Of a stretch of DNA of 60,114 nucleotides, positions 9,430-21,600 are shown piece after piece. Within the stretch, counting starts at the first letter, position 1. Each line of letters begins with the position of its first letter. Origin of the DNA: Gloeophyllum trabeum ATCC 11539 (lineage: Eukaryota > Basidiomycota > Agaricomycetes > Gloeophyllales > Gloeophyllaceae); assembly GCF_000344685.1 (NCBI RefSeq), contig NW_006920424.1:886319-946432 (forward strand). The letters are read 5' to 3'. The translations under genes and the position numbers were made by a program. A model generated the notes under the pieces. It had not been told where the DNA came from and made no database searches. It worked only from the letters and a program-made list of their open reading frames with translations.

Positions 9430-10600
9430 ACAGGTACGTGTATGCTCTTTTGAAAGTGGCTCTGGGTCTCGGATGCAGGGAATCGTGGCGCTGCGAGGCG
9501 GACTGGGTGTCTGAGGGGATTGCGCCGTACACAGCTCAGTTCTTTAAGTTTCTGAGGAGGTGGGGCCCTCCCCGCAGGCACTCGACCCCGATCATCATTC
9601 ATGAACGGGTGAGTGCGTGCTTTTTGCTCGTGGCTCTTGCATACTCTACCGGTTATCGCGGTCTAAGCGTAAAAAGCATCTTGGAACCTGTGCGTTACGC
9701 AGTGACATAGGGCCTGTGCCACTTCGTACGCACGCACGGGCCCCTTGCATGGCATTCTGGATGCTGAGTGCGGGGAGTCGGGAACTACTAGGCGATCAGG
9801 GTGCCTGCAGGGATTGTGCCGTATTGCCACATATCTTTCGGTGTTCGACGGGTATGCGCAGGTGACGGGGCTCTTCCCCGCAGGCACCTGCCGCCCGCGT
9901 TCGTGGGTGCGTGCAAGCTCTGCTAATTTAGCGATTATAGTAATCAAGTTCTATGTGCGGAATGCGTCCTCGGAGCCTATCAGGTAGATAGCCTGCGCGC
10001 TTATCTACCCACAGGCTCCCCGGACGGCATGCTGGGCGTTGGGTGCGGAGCGTCGTGGCGCTACGAGGGTGACCAGCATGTCTGCGGGAGTCATGCCGTA
10101 CCTGTCACCGATTCTTTGGTGTCCGACTAGTTAGTATTCGCGATGTCGGGGCTCTCGCAGGCAGCTGTCGCCGGCGTGAGTCGTGGTTGCAGGTCGGGTA
10201 CGCGGCGCGCTTGTCGAGTGTGCCTCTTGCTTGGATATCTGTTATATGATCGTATGCGCGGAATGCATCCCCGGAGCCTGTGTGTCATGCGGTGACACAG
10301 GGACTGTGCCATTGCATGCCCATAGGCCCCTTGGGTCGTGTTCTGTGCACCGGGAAGTGGGGCTACGCCGTAGGGCTTCTGGTTTTTGCCTCAGGTTTTT
10401 CCTCGACCCAGCACGTAGAGCCTGTGAAGGGATGGTCCCTCTGGGGAGCTTGAGGTCGCCTCGTTCACAGGCTCTGCGTCCCGTGTTCACACGGCTGCGC
10501 CGGCGCGGGATCTGCTCCTCGAACGGAGGTGGGTCGGATCCGATGTGTGGAATACCCACAAGTGCGGTAAGTACAGAAACTGCCACTGGGTTTGTTGCAC
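9430..10600. repeat. Degenerate tandem repeat, period about 270-300 bp
   Basis: Diverged copies of one unit recur. The GGA(A/G)CCT(G/A)T landmark is at about 9683, 9972 and 10272. A GGATGC/GCATGC landmark followed by GCGGGGAGTCG-like sequence is at about 9473, 9758 and 10028. Each unit also carries a GATTG(C/T)GCCGTA-like block and a CCCCGCAGGCAC-like block. Identity is low, so this is an old array. No ORF spans the units. Confidence 0.6.
10413..10478. repeat. Short inverted repeat (hairpin)
   Basis: GTAGAGCCTGTGAA at about 10414-10428 pairs with TTCACAGGCTCTGC at about 10464-10477, with a loop of roughly 35 bp. It sits at the end of the tandem repeat region. Confidence 0.55.
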
Positions 10601-10926
10601 TACCTTGCTCGTGCCGCTCTTGGGCCGTCTTCCAGAGGGTGAGTGCTGCTGGTCGCGGGATTGGTAGGGCGGGTTAGGAGGAATGCTCAAGTTCGGTGGT
10701 GACGCGTGACTGCACACAAGTCATTGGATATCGATAATGCATCGAGAGCTGATAGGAAATTCTTATGCAGATGAAGTCTTCCATCTCTGCATCGGTCGCG
10801 CTCACATGGGACGAGCGTTTCAACATGAGTGTCCTCCGTCATACATTATTGTTGATACAATGATACAATCCTTCTAGTCATCTTCAAGCACACAGCCCCG
10901 TAAGTCCTTTCTTCTCCATCTCGTCT

Positions 10927-11340
10927 CTAGAGGGTGCCGGCCGTACCCGCTCCGCTCCCTACAGGCCGATTCTGGTTCTCAGTCACCCCCGCCGCGCGCG
11001 CGCCCGTGGTACCCACCGGAGGGTTGCCCGCGGGCTCCGTCGTCGTCCCCGCGTACTCGTTCCCGTACTTCTGATCCATGTTGGCGACGCCCTGCTGGAC
11101 CTCGGCCTCGCCCTGGCGCGTGGCGGCGACGTTCTCGGGCTTACGCGTGCCGAAGGCGGCGTCGAGGGCGTCCATCGCGTTGCCGCGGATAGATTCGCCG
11201 GCGCCGTGCGCGGTCGTGAAGGCGCTCCTGGTTGGGTGAGGTTAGGATACGTTTTGTGCGAGACAAGGGGGTCAAACGTACTTGATCTTGTTACCGAGGG
11301 AGGCGCCGGCGGAAGATCCTGGGGTCTCGTTCGTCGACAT
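10927..11340 (-). CDS. Small hydrophilic stress-type protein (119 aa)
   Basis: Exons are 11340-11282 and 11227-10927, with a 54-bp intron. The protein is short, glycine-, alanine- and threonine-rich, and has no hydrophobic segment. It reads MSTNETPGSSAG, then KSAFTTAHGAGESIRG, a repeat-like alanine/glutamine segment with QGEAEVQQGVANMDQKYG, and a low-complexity glycine/threonine tail. This composition resembles fungal hydrophilin, glucose-repressible or CsbD-like small proteins that accumulate in starvation and desiccation. That assignment is by composition and general pattern only. A TATAAAA box about 100 bp upstream suits an inducible, strongly expressed gene. Confidence 0.82.
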
Positions 11341-11437
11341 TGTGGATGTTTAGTGGTTTATCGAGTCCGTGGAATTAGAGTGATAGGACCGTTAGGTGGT
11401 ATACTGTAGCGGATCGAATGACAGGTGCCAGCGATGC

Positions 11438-11444
11438 TTTTATA
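11438..11444 (-). promoter_or_regulatory. TATA box of the hydrophilin-like gene
   Basis: On the minus strand this reads TATAAAA, 98 bp before the start codon at 11340. Confidence 0.65.
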
Positions 11445-13227
11445 GCACTGCGCATTGGAGGGGTCCATGGCGAGGTGGTGAGGATGACTTCATCGCAGCG
11501 ATGATGTCAGGGTCTATATTCATCTCATTGGATCTAATCTAATCTCGCCTGTCGACCAGGATCTTACCCAGCCACAGTGGCGGTGACCCTGCTAGGTGTC
11601 TCTATCAAATCTCATACTATTACTAGCTGGTACACTTGCGTACACCGTTCAACAACGTATGAGATTATGTGAGCAAGACTCGCCGTCGAGACGACAGACG
11701 CAACCAACGCCCAATCCTTGCGGCCGCCACCACTCAGCTGTTCGCCCATCTTCCCCAGTGGGAGACGTACCATCAGGCATGAGTGTGGACGTCGCAGGAT
11801 GGGGGCGTAAGACTGTCCTGTCTCGGCATCAATGGGAGGAGGTAGGGGAAGGAGAAAGGTAATAACTGAGACACAACAGGGACAACACACGCCTCTTTTA
11901 TGCCAGGACGGGAGGAAGTGGAAGCGATCTGCGAGTTTAATGGTGATCCCATCAGGCGGTGTGGATCAGAAGGTATGGCCTCTGCGGACGCGACGTCGAA
12001 TAAACTCTCGTTCCCCGCGAAGGAGCTCGCTATGCCAGCATACTACAGCGGGCTTTTATAGGAGAGGATAACCTTATCAGACGCCGGGTGCGTGCAATAT
12101 AGCGCCATTTGGATTCGTCATTTCGACCCGGGATAAGGCGGGGGATTTATATTCGAGTACCCCGCAGACAGAATGGGTCCCTGTGGACCCTTGCATATCT
12201 GTGAGACCTGTCGGGCAGCAGAGAACGTCCTGGTACCTGCATCGCAGTATGAATTCGCATGACAGGCACCGTAGGGCACGCATGCCCACCGAGAGTGCGA
12301 GCTTATCTGGCACAGAAGGCAGAGAAGGAACCCGCCCCTTACGGAACCAATTAGCTTGCAACGATTGGGGTTATCCGGGCATCCAATGTGTGTTGATTTA
12401 TATTTGTTTGTGGCTACTTCCGACTTGCGACACCTGCTGGTATACGACAAAATAGGCAAGAACTTACCTCAACGGTTTCCACTCAAGTACAGGATTTGGA
12501 GCTGTGCCTTTCTGAGCTGTCGGCATGGGGCAGAAGTGGTGTCCTGACGCCAAATGGAGTGATTTTGATCGCTTACCGCTGTATTTTCGGGAGCTGCAAT
12601 TCCGCATCGTTTTGCGGATTGCTGGAATGGATTGCTGCTTCAGCATATATATCAGCTGTATTCAGGCTTTGAAGGGGGTTTATTAATCGAGCGCGCCTGC
12701 CTGGTTTCACCGTGTTTGCCTCGGTCTTACCTTCATCCCACGGATTCCCATTTCCCCTGCCCAGGCAACGATGGTCGTCCTGCTCAATTTAAGAGCCTAT
12801 AATGGAGAATTTTTCGTAAGGGGTTTTTGTGAGCCAGACGGAAACTGCCACACGCGGACCTAGGGGCCACGGCCTTCAGTAAAGTTTCATCAACTGCAAT
12901 CAACCGCAAAAATCCATCGCGCTCACAGCCGTTTGCAAAAATCATTTACAGTCGGACCACGTCGGACAAGCAATTTTAAGTCCCTGAGAGACGGGAATCA
13001 GACCATCAGGACTTCCCTACCTTCTTCCGACGTCCCTGGGACCCACTCCGACCCACTCCGACTATACGCGATTTTCTGGATTGGTGGTCCATCGATCTGC
13101 AAACGGCTGCAATCTCAGTTTGGTCAACTCAGGCTCAGTCTCATTTCCGCATCGACGATGGGCATAGTCTAACTGTATCTACCATGCGTGTCTCAGCTAG
13201 GAACGCAATAAATAAGCCTCGCGGTGG
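11445..13227. other. Large non-coding stretch
   Basis: About 1.8 kb without a supported gene. A TATAAAA sequence reading on the minus strand lies near 12052-12058, but only short ORFs lie downstream of it. An exact direct repeat of ACCCACTCCG occurs near 13030. Small ORFs on both strands lack codon or family support. Confidence 0.4.
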
Positions 13228-14308
13228 TCAGGCTCGCTCGTAGGTCTCAATCAGCGCGTCCACAGCAGACGTCGGGTTCCACTCCGGCCACAAGTCATTG
13301 GAAAGCCCTTCGGGCGACTTCGACTGTAAATCAGCGCCGCCTATCTCCCAACTTGAACTGTGTTTGAGGTAGGCTATGATCGCCGGGACGGAAAACGGAG
13401 GGTTGTCCTGCAAGATTTGTTCTTGTTGTGATATCGGAGTATAGGTGATCTCGAGGTGCCTTCCACTCTTCGCCATATACCCTTGAGCAACTTCATTCAA
13501 GGTCTGCACCGGCTTTCGTCATGAGGTCGTTCTCGCGCTCCCACTACTACACCTTGCGGTCTCCTTGTATGCACAGGGATTTCCAGTACAGCTGTTCCGG
13601 AGACGGAGTCGTCAATGCGTGGGCTACGAAGCGGGCCACGTCTCGGCGAGTTGTGTAACTGATGGGGGTGTTCCCCTCTCCAGCGATTGCGACTCTCCCG
13701 CCCGGGACATCCCATCCGAAGTACCTATCATTCCGGGTTGGAGTGAGTCGTGACACAGCTATATCACGTCCCACTCACGCGACGAAGATGAAATCGGACC
13801 ACTGCCCGTTGTATATCAGCGTGTGCGGCAACTGCATATCTTCGAGCTTCTTGTGCATATCAGCGTGGTGCGTGTAGAAGCCGCCCTTGGCGCCCTTGGA
13901 GTACGACCCGTACTCCGACGGGACGAAAAGCTTTACGCCGGCGGCCTTGGCGGCGTCTGCGAGGGCGGCCTCGGCCCCGTGGCCAGCGCTTCCGACGACG
14001 GAAAGGACGGCGTCGACGCCAGCGAGGGCAGAGGTGAGGGAAGATTCGGAAGCGTAGTCCACGGTCTTGACCGTAGCTCCCAGCGCGGATAGCTTGGTGA
14101 GCGTTTCGTCGCCGTCGGGTACCTGTTGCTCGCGATGGACCAAGGAATGTGAGCACGAGTGTGAGGAATGGATGGTCAGGCGCACCCTGCGGGTCAGGAC
14201 TAGGACTGTCGAGACTCGTCCGTTGGCTTTCAGTTTCAAGAATTCTTCCGCAATAAATTCCCCGATATGCCCGACCCCGGCGATGGCGAAGTGCTTCATG
14301 GTGGACAT
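13228..14308 (-). CDS. NmrA-like / isoflavone-reductase-like protein, copy 1 (304 aa)
   Basis: This is a NAD(P)-binding Rossmann protein of the NmrA/PCBER-like atypical SDR family. Such proteins are reductases or redox sensors of small aromatic substrates; the substrate here is unknown. Exons are 14308-14186, 14122-13779, 13724-13553 and 13503-13228. The dinucleotide motif AGVGHIGEF (GxGxxG) is at residues 10-18. Then come KTVDYAS, the DAVLSVVGSAG strand, FVPSEYGSYSKG, and the C-terminal half with YFGWDVPGG and RRDVARF. The intact copy at 56859-57930 has the same four-exon plan with identical first and third exon lengths (123 and 172 nt). Two decayed copies lie between 54 and 56.4 kb. Confidence 0.9.
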
Positions 14309-15225
14309 TGTGTCAAATGTTCTTCGAGGATGCTCGAGTCGAGGGAAGAGCTCGCCTCCACTTTCATTCCTAGGTATGTATGAACCCCTGCGGGCGCTTA
14401 GAAGATCAGGTCGATAGTCCGAAAAAATCGCAGGATCCACATTACGCACGGCAAGATGACGGAGAGGAGATGGTGCTCTTAAGACGAAACTTACACCACT
14501 TTTGAAGGTCAGGCAATCGTAATCTCGGCCCTCTGCCTCCATTTCGCAGTGCTCACTTGAGCCCAAGGTGATGAGCGTGGTCCCCAAGTGCTGCGGGCTT
14601 CCTCGCACGGCATTGAGCTCGCGCATACGTCACGGAGGAAGTTACGGTTGGCTGGAGGGCGAACTGAGGACGCAAGTAACCAACGCGTTACACGGTTGGC
14701 CGAAGGTTTACCCCTTTGTAGAGTGCATACGCATAACTCCGTCTTCCAGGGACTCGAATAACAGAAATATGATCGCACTCGTAATCTCCAGACGTGACGA
14801 TGGTGAGTACGCTTCCTGTGTTCGTGAGGAAATGAGTAATACAACTGAACCATCGCATAGCTGGTACTTCGTGGATCGTTCGGTGAGTACGTCCGAGGGC
14901 TTGAGGATCGGAACTCCCTGCCTCTGCCCGGAGGAGAATTATGGTGAAAATGGAATGTAACTTCACGGCCGAAGGCGCTTTAAATTGACTCCTCAGGCAT
15001 GTATTACCAGGATGAATAGTCTTGATCAGGTATCCTTCCTCGCCACACAACAGGGCTCGTAAGTGACGACAATGCCTGAAACGAACGTATATCGCGAAAT
15101 AGACCAGAGACACACCATGGCCTGTGTCGCGTCAGCCACCCGAACCATCCACGTCGATCGCTCACCTCGTCATCCGCCGACAAGTCAGCCACCCTGTCAG
15201 CCATGGAGACAGCCACCCAGATATG
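14309..15225. other. Divergent intergenic region
   Basis: About 0.9 kb between the minus-strand NmrA-like gene and the plus-strand Rds1-like gene. It should contain both promoters. Near 15129-15220 a (G)TCAGCCACC-like word recurs several times. No gene is supported. Confidence 0.45.
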
Positions 15226-15233
15226 TATATAAA
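15226..15233 (+). promoter_or_regulatory. TATA box of the Rds1-like gene
   Basis: TATATAAA, 104 bp upstream of the start codon at 15337. The repeated TCAGCCACC words lie just upstream. Confidence 0.65.
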
Positions 15234-15336
15234 GGTTCCCGGACCAGCAGATTTGGCAGCAGCAGCTCTTCGCTCTCCCTCTCACCTCCGCCCCATCCGC
15301 TCTCAGCCACACTTGAACTTCATCCATACCTTCGAG

Positions 15337-16499
15337 ATGTTCAAGTACACGTCTGCCGCAGTCGCTCTCGCTCTCGTTTGTGGTATCGCCTCCGTCGGAG
15401 GTGCACCTCACCACGCGACACGGGACCAGGGCCAGATTCCCGGTGCTTACTCTTCTCCCTCTCATCCTCCTTGACAAGTGACACTGACACTGAGGCGAGG
15501 ACAGACGTGACCGTCCTCCAGTTCGCGCTGACCCTCGAGCATCTGGAGAGCGCGTTTTACAACGGGGCGCTCGAGAAGTTCGACGCGAACGCGTTCGCGA
15601 GCGCGGGCTTCCCGCCCTGGGTGCGCGAGCGGTACGAGCAGATTGCGGGCCACGAGGCTTCGCATGTCGCGTTCCTGACGAAGGCCATTGGGGAGAACGC
15701 GACCAAGCCGTGCACGTACAACTTGTGCGTTAATTCAATCTCTTATTGAGCACCCAGCTATATATAGTGTGGCTGACGACGGGCGAACAGCCCGTACACG
15801 GATCCAAAGAGCTTCGCGGCTTTGAGTCTGTCCATCGAGGGGGTCGGAACGGCTGCGTACACCGGAGCAGCGCATTTGTTGTCTAACCCGGACGACATAA
15901 ATGCCGCTGGAGTACGTCCATTTTGATCTGGTCCAATGCACATGGTCGGCTGACTTAAGGTCGATAGTCTATTTTGGCTACGGAGGCGCGCCAGACGAGC
16001 TGGATCCATAGCGCGGTGAACAAGGGCACACCTTGGTCGGGCCCGTACCAGACGCCGCTAACACCTTCTGGCGCGTACTCCTTGGCTTGTGAGTGTCAGT
16101 AGTATCGTGATAAGTCTAGCTCGCTCACCATCATATCATGAAGCTCCATTTATTACATCGTGCCCCGAGAACAACCCATCTCTGCCGGTCAAATCGTTCC
16201 CTGGCCTTACCATCAGTCCCTCAATGCCCAAGGCAGGGTCCACGATCGAAGTCGCCGTCGACAAGTCCGACACCGCTGGCATGTTCATGGCGTACTACAG
16301 CGGCTTGTCTGTTCTGTCGTCCGAAATTCAGAACGGGGAGACGGTGATTCCAGAGGGGTTACAGGGAGTAGTATTCGCTGGCGTTGTCTCCGAGAAGCCT
16401 ACAGAGGGCAAGCGGCCTACTGACGAAACTATGAGGAGCGGGCTGGTTGCTATTGATTTCGGGCTACCTGCTGATGCGAAGGTAGAATCACCTATGTAG
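15337..16499 (+). CDS. Secreted Rds1-like ferritin-fold protein (307 aa)
   Basis: This is a ferritin-like domain protein of the Rds1 stress-response type (Pfam Ferritin_2 class, by recognition). Such fungal proteins are induced by nutrient or cold stress; their biochemical role is not established. Exons are 15337-15442, 15505-15724, 15791-15911, 15968-16088 and 16144-16499. Residues 1-22 form a signal peptide (hydrophobic VALALVCGIASV, then AP). The four-helix region follows: TLEHLESAFYNGAL, then QIAGHEASHVAFL with the ExxH pair typical of ferritin-fold metal sites, then ALSLSIEGVGTAAYTGA and TEARQTSW. The first donor is a weak GTGCTT, but reading on meets a stop. Confidence 0.88.
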
Positions 16500-17082
16500 T
16501 TATCCCATGAGATCGTTTTTCTTCGGGTTTTTGTAGGGTCTATGCGGTGCAATGTAATGGGACTTTCGTGCGTTGGATTTGCGTTGCATCGACGGCTAAA
16601 CTTGAACACTGCGAATGTGCTGGCGACTAAATGCAATCCTCCCAACAAAGTTGAGGACGCGCGGCCCGTAAAAGGAAGGTCGAGGCCATCGTGAAGTGAC
16701 TGCACAGACGGCTGTGCGGCAAGTCTGCGCAGTGCCTATGTTGCGTTTCCACGGTCTCTGGCCATTTGAATTCGAGTCTCGACACCAGAACGATGCATAT
16801 ATTATATGTAGAGTACGTAGGGAGGTATACGAAGTATTTTATGTGATATGTACTGAGAATTACAATCTCGTTGGGATAAAAACGGGGGGTGCAGCAGGTG
16901 GCGGCTGTGACTCTTGACACACTGATATCAAAGTTTTTCTTCTCTACAGGCTTGTCCGCATAACATCAGGATGGTGTGGAGTGTATCATAAGTGATGATA
17001 AAATATATTGAAGCCCCAAGAGTAAGGAGTTTTATTCACAAGTGATGCATACATCTTGACAATCTGTCGGAAAAAAATGATG
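16500..17082. other. Intergenic, AT-richer stretch
   Basis: This is the 3' flank of the Rds1-like gene. Short ORFs only. AT-rich words such as TATATTATATG occur near 16797. No gene is supported. Confidence 0.35.
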
Positions 17083-17275
17083 GTGCCCAAAACACACGGC
17101 TCGGAATCGAACCCGCGGGCTCGAGCATCGGGCATTCCTGGCTTAACAAGACGCTCACCATCTAGACTACAAGAATATTTGAGAAAGCGATATTTAATGT
17201 TATATATCGCACACAGTGTCTACTGTTATCTATATACGGCCAAGCATAGGCTAACCCGCTGAGCCAACCCCGCGC
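17083..17275 (-). other. tRNA-like remnants (A-box and B-box)
   Basis: The minus strand carries a perfect B-box GGTTCGATTCC at 17113-17103 and an A-box-like TAGTCTAGATGG at about 17169-17158. The spacing is tRNA-like, and a possible 5-bp anticodon stem (TCTTG/CAGGA) is present. A second D-arm-like sequence, TGGCTCAGCGGGTTAGC, lies at about 17265-17249. The acceptor and T stems do not pair properly, so this is more likely a tRNA pseudogene or tRNA-derived short repeat than a working tRNA gene. Confidence 0.4.
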
Positions 17276-17441
17276 TGCCCTGCGGAGTGACGCTTCGCGC
17301 TGCGTGGGGCCCCGTTACGTAAAGCGCGTCCTCAGGTTTGTTGGGAGGATTGCATTTCGTGTGCTGGCGGCAAAAGCATGTGCCGCATTGCTGTGGCAAG
17401 CTGTGGCGCGCAGGCTCGGTTGTTCATCCAACTCGTTCGTC

Positions 17442-18468
17442 ATGGGGAAGCTCAATATTGCCCACCATAAATCCTACCACCCTTACAGGTTGGACAATAT
17501 CGAGCGTGTGCGGCGCGATGAAGAGGCTGCGAGGCTTAAGGCAGAGGGGGAGGAAGATCGAATGCGTGTCGCCGTGCGTCCTCTTTCTTTCAGATCTGCC
17601 TTCTTTTGCCGTCTGATAGTAGTCTCAGGATGCAGAGGCACGAATGGATGCTCTGCGAAAGCGAGCAGGTGTATCTGGAACAAGCGTAGAGCTGGAGGGT
17701 GCACTCGTAGTCACAGAACCGAGCGCGGGTCCTAGCACTGGACGGGACGAAGCGGACAGACTCACGACGGCACGGGGACACATAAATCTCTTTGCAGATA
17801 TCGAGCAGGTGCATACTGTTTACGCTGTCTACCTCAACGCGGAGTACTCTAACGCATGCTATGTTCATTCAATCATCACAGCAATCCATATCCGAGGCAT
17901 TGCGCAAGGTCAAGAAGAGCGTACCTGCCGAAACGGAGAAGGGCGTGCCGTTAGCCCCATCGGAAAAGGACCTCAACCCGTGGTACTCGGATAAGAGCGG
18001 GAAGGGGAAGGAGGTGGACGATGGCCGGAGGTGAGTTCGTGCCATGGCCAGTAAGAACTGACGTCTGACGCAGACTACAGGACACGAGACCTAGCACGCC
18101 AATCCCGCGACGACCCCCTCACCTTTATCAACTCCCAACTCTCGTCCTCCTCTACCTCGTCCTCACGTTCCAAACCTCCCCCTAGACGGGCCCGCCAACG
18201 CCGCTCCCCCTCGCCCTCCATGCCGCCTCCCAAATCTTCTCCGCTGTCCCTGCAAGAGTCCCGCCTGTCCCGTGAATCTTCTGAGCGGCAGCGCGCTCTC
18301 GCGCTGATCGCCCGGAAGAAGCGCGAGATGGCCGGGAGCGAGACGCCGAGCACGGTCTATGACGAGGACCGCACTACCTACGGTGACCAGTACAATAGGC
18401 AGGAAGTGAGGGAGGCACAGAGGGAGCGGGGCAGGGGCAATAGAGGTATTCGGGACAGGCGGTGGTGA
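17442..18468 (+). CDS. LENG1-like protein with Cir_N-type domain (282 aa)
   Basis: This belongs to the conserved family of leukocyte receptor cluster member 1 (LENG1), which carries the CBF1-interacting-corepressor N-terminal domain and is thought to be nuclear. Exons are 17442-17573, 17639-17818, 17882-18030 and 18081-18468. The N-terminal hallmark is MGKLNIAHHKSYHPYRLDN followed by a basic/acidic coiled segment (IERVRRDEEAARLKAEGEE). The second hallmark, HINLFADIEQ, ends exon 2. The C-terminus is rich in serine, arginine and proline and ends in an RERGRG-type tail. The molecular function is not well defined. The last acceptor was fixed at 18080 because only it keeps the frame. Confidence 0.85.
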
Positions 18469-18616
18469 GGACCGGTGTGTATAATTATTCCGCTTCAGGT
18501 GGTCGCGGACTGTACGATAATGTTATACTATACGTCCTCTGCCCTCGAGTGAGGAGACTATACAATGGTGCAACTACGCCGTAAACGCGCCGCAGACGCG
18601 GGCGTGCGGAATACTG

Positions 18617-21600
18617 CTACCGCCTCCTCTCGCCCTTGTGCATGAACTCATAGCACGCCTTCCCCGGCTCGACGCCTAGTATCTCCTGTACCCGTTCGAG
18701 CGGTAACTCGCACAACTCCCTCACGCTCCCTACCTTCCCCATCACGAAATGCACGTTCTTTGCCGTCACCCCGGGCAGACACCTCAGCAGCTCTTCCGCC
18801 GTGGCGTTCACGCCCGCGCCCTTCTCCGAATCATCCTCGGCGCCGACGGAGACAGCGACGGACGGGTCCGGCTCGGGGTTGTTGGTCTTCAGGTCCGCGA
18901 AGATGTCGGTGGTGGCGTACGGAGATGAGGACCAGATGATGCGCAGGCGCGGGAAGGAAAGGGTGAGCAGGACGAGCTTGGATTGGATGGTCGGTCCGGA
19001 CGAGCGCCCATCGGGGTCGTTAGGGCCGTTGGCCGTTTTCTTCGGAGGGTATTTGCCCGTTGGCTTCACGTACGATTTCATGTCCGAGACTGTCTAGCCG
19101 TGCACGATTAGTCAGAAGTGCCAGAGGCAAGCATCAAGATGTCCACTCACCTCCAAGGAGAAGGATTTATGCTCCTCGAATTCGATCAGGAGGATCGGCT
19201 GCTTGTAGTGAACCGACATGAGCTCGCATTGCGTGTACCTGTCCGCTCATTAGCAATTTTCCACGGTGAAGGCCTAGAGCGAAGCGCACAGTCGTCCACT
19301 GTTGAAACTCGAGACCAGATCCGGGATACTCTTCCTCTCCACGCACATGTCTGGCGTAAGGATGTAATCGCCGACTGTCAGGGTAGCAGGAATAACTTGC
19401 AGCCCAGACGCATGCAGAAGCGACGGCAAGGAGGACCGGAACTCTCTCAAATCGACGATGACCTGGATCGCAGTTAGGCTCGAGTGCAATTAATAGACCG
19501 CGGTTGGCACGAACCCTCGAAGGTTCCTTGTTCAGTTCTTTACGCCCACCAGCTATTCGACTGCTTATCGTTTTGATGACAGCGTCGTTGGAGCCTGATC
19601 TTCTCTCTTCGAGGATGGGCATAAGCATGGACTATAAACCCGGCGTGTCAAGCATCTAGCCTGCAGTCGTGAAGGAATAGGCGCACCCCTCGCTCTTTGA
19701 TTAACCGCTCGAATGCTTCCTTCTCTCTACGGAGACCAAGAAGATACTTATGTTCCTCGGAACTGTCCCGATACACCATAAAATATACCCTGACCCCTAA
19801 ACCCGGACTTGAACTTCTGTAGACCTGCGGTTATGCGTGAGGATGTGAGGCACGGACGGAGGACTCTTGATACCTGCCTCAATACGCCTGACGAAATCCT
19901 GATTCGGTTCAAACATGACAATGAATCTAGGTTGTATCTCCGCCAGCATCATGTCATCAGTATCATCGGAGTAGGCCCGCACGACTATCGTCTGCTGCGG
20001 CGCCAGTAAACCGTATACAGAGTCGAATTCTTCGGAGAATCCGGGAGCGTCCAGCGAACGAGCAATGTCTTCATCGAATGCCGTTAGCGCGGACGGTTCT
20101 GGGGTATCGAGAGACAGGAGGTCGCCGGCGCCTGTGCCCTGGGTTAGCAGACTTTGCATAGGTTTCAGCCGTACCTGAGTACTGCGCAAACTCTCAATCG
20201 CTGGGAACACTCACAATTCAGCAATGCTGTCGGCCTCATCCTTCACCTCACTCTCACCCACAACCCCATCAGCGCCCCGCTTCTCCGCACGTCTTTGGCT
20301 CGGAGCGGCATTCGCGGCCCCTCCTCTAACTCGCCTCCTGCTTTGCTGTCTCTCCCTCCTCTCCCGATCCTTCTTCTTCAAGGCTTCACTCACCTCTCCG
20401 TCCGCCGCGTCATCGGTGAGCCTATCTCCCACCCTATCGGGCAACCCGAAGCCAGGTTTACCGTCCTGCTTTCGGTCACTCAGTTTACTCTTCCACCACA
20501 GGTACAACCTTAGCTTGCGCTCCATCATCCGCCTCCCTTTCTGACCTGACGGAGCGTCTGTGTCCATGGACTCTAGGTACTCTGTGATAAGGTTGGAGGT
20601 CCGAGTGGAGGACGTCATGATGAGGACAGTATTGCTGCCCGGCGTGACTGCACGCAACCTATCAAATACGAACCTAGTAGGACAAACAGTGCGTGCTCAC
20701 AGGATCCCGTCCGCCCTATGCCCTCGAATCTCATCATCTCCTCCTCGATCTCCTGGAGTACCTCCGCCAGAGTCTCCCACTTCGGCAGCTCTTCCAGAAC
20801 GGGGTCCATCCCTTTCGGCAGCCACTTCTTCTTGCTCCCGTCCGTGGTGCCCGAATGCCCACCTTCATTACCGAACTCGACTTCATCGAGCGCTGCCCAC
20901 GCGTCTTCGTCGTCCGCTAGATCAAGCTCGGTCGCGGGCGCGAGCGGCGCCTTCCGCGAGAGCGTGTAGCACCGGCGCTTCGCGACCTGGAAGATGACGT
21001 TCGCGGCGTCGGTGAGGAGCCACGGACTCTGGTGCTGCCGCTGGCCGCCCCCCGCGCCGGTGATATTGGAGGTGACGATGGTCTCCAGGTACGCGTGGAA
21101 CGCCAGTGCGTCGTACGTCAGAAGATACCTATACTCAAGGAGGGGGGTTAGTCCTGAATATGGTGAAGAGCGGACAACGGTTCCGACATCAGTAGCCGTC
21201 TCAGCGTCGCGAGGTCGCTGACGAGCTGCTTCGTCTTTGGCCCGACTTTGTGCCAGACGGGGTCGAGTTGCTTCCGGACAATGGCGTCGAACGAGCGAAA
21301 GTACGCGTTCTCGACATTTATGTCGTCCAGATCCAACTTGATGTCACAACTCAGTCTTGTGCTACGTAAAGCCGAAGGTTACTCACGGTGGTATTCGACC
21401 TCTTGAGCTCAGCGAGCGTTGTAGACATGCACTGTACGATGGCACCGTGTATGTCCTTCATGGACTCAGTGAGGTGCGGATAGATCTCGATGACGTCTGC
21501 TCGACGACGTTCGAGGGATTGCTTGATCTCTTCGTGGAATCTGGAGAGTGAGGAGTCAAATGCCGTCGCGAAGCAGTGTTATGCTAAGCTACCTGGGGTA

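Noticed and set aside
11612..12361. Possible minus-strand gene downstream of the TATA-like site near 12055
   Set aside because: ORFs after the site are very short or lack any recognisable or paralogous sequence.
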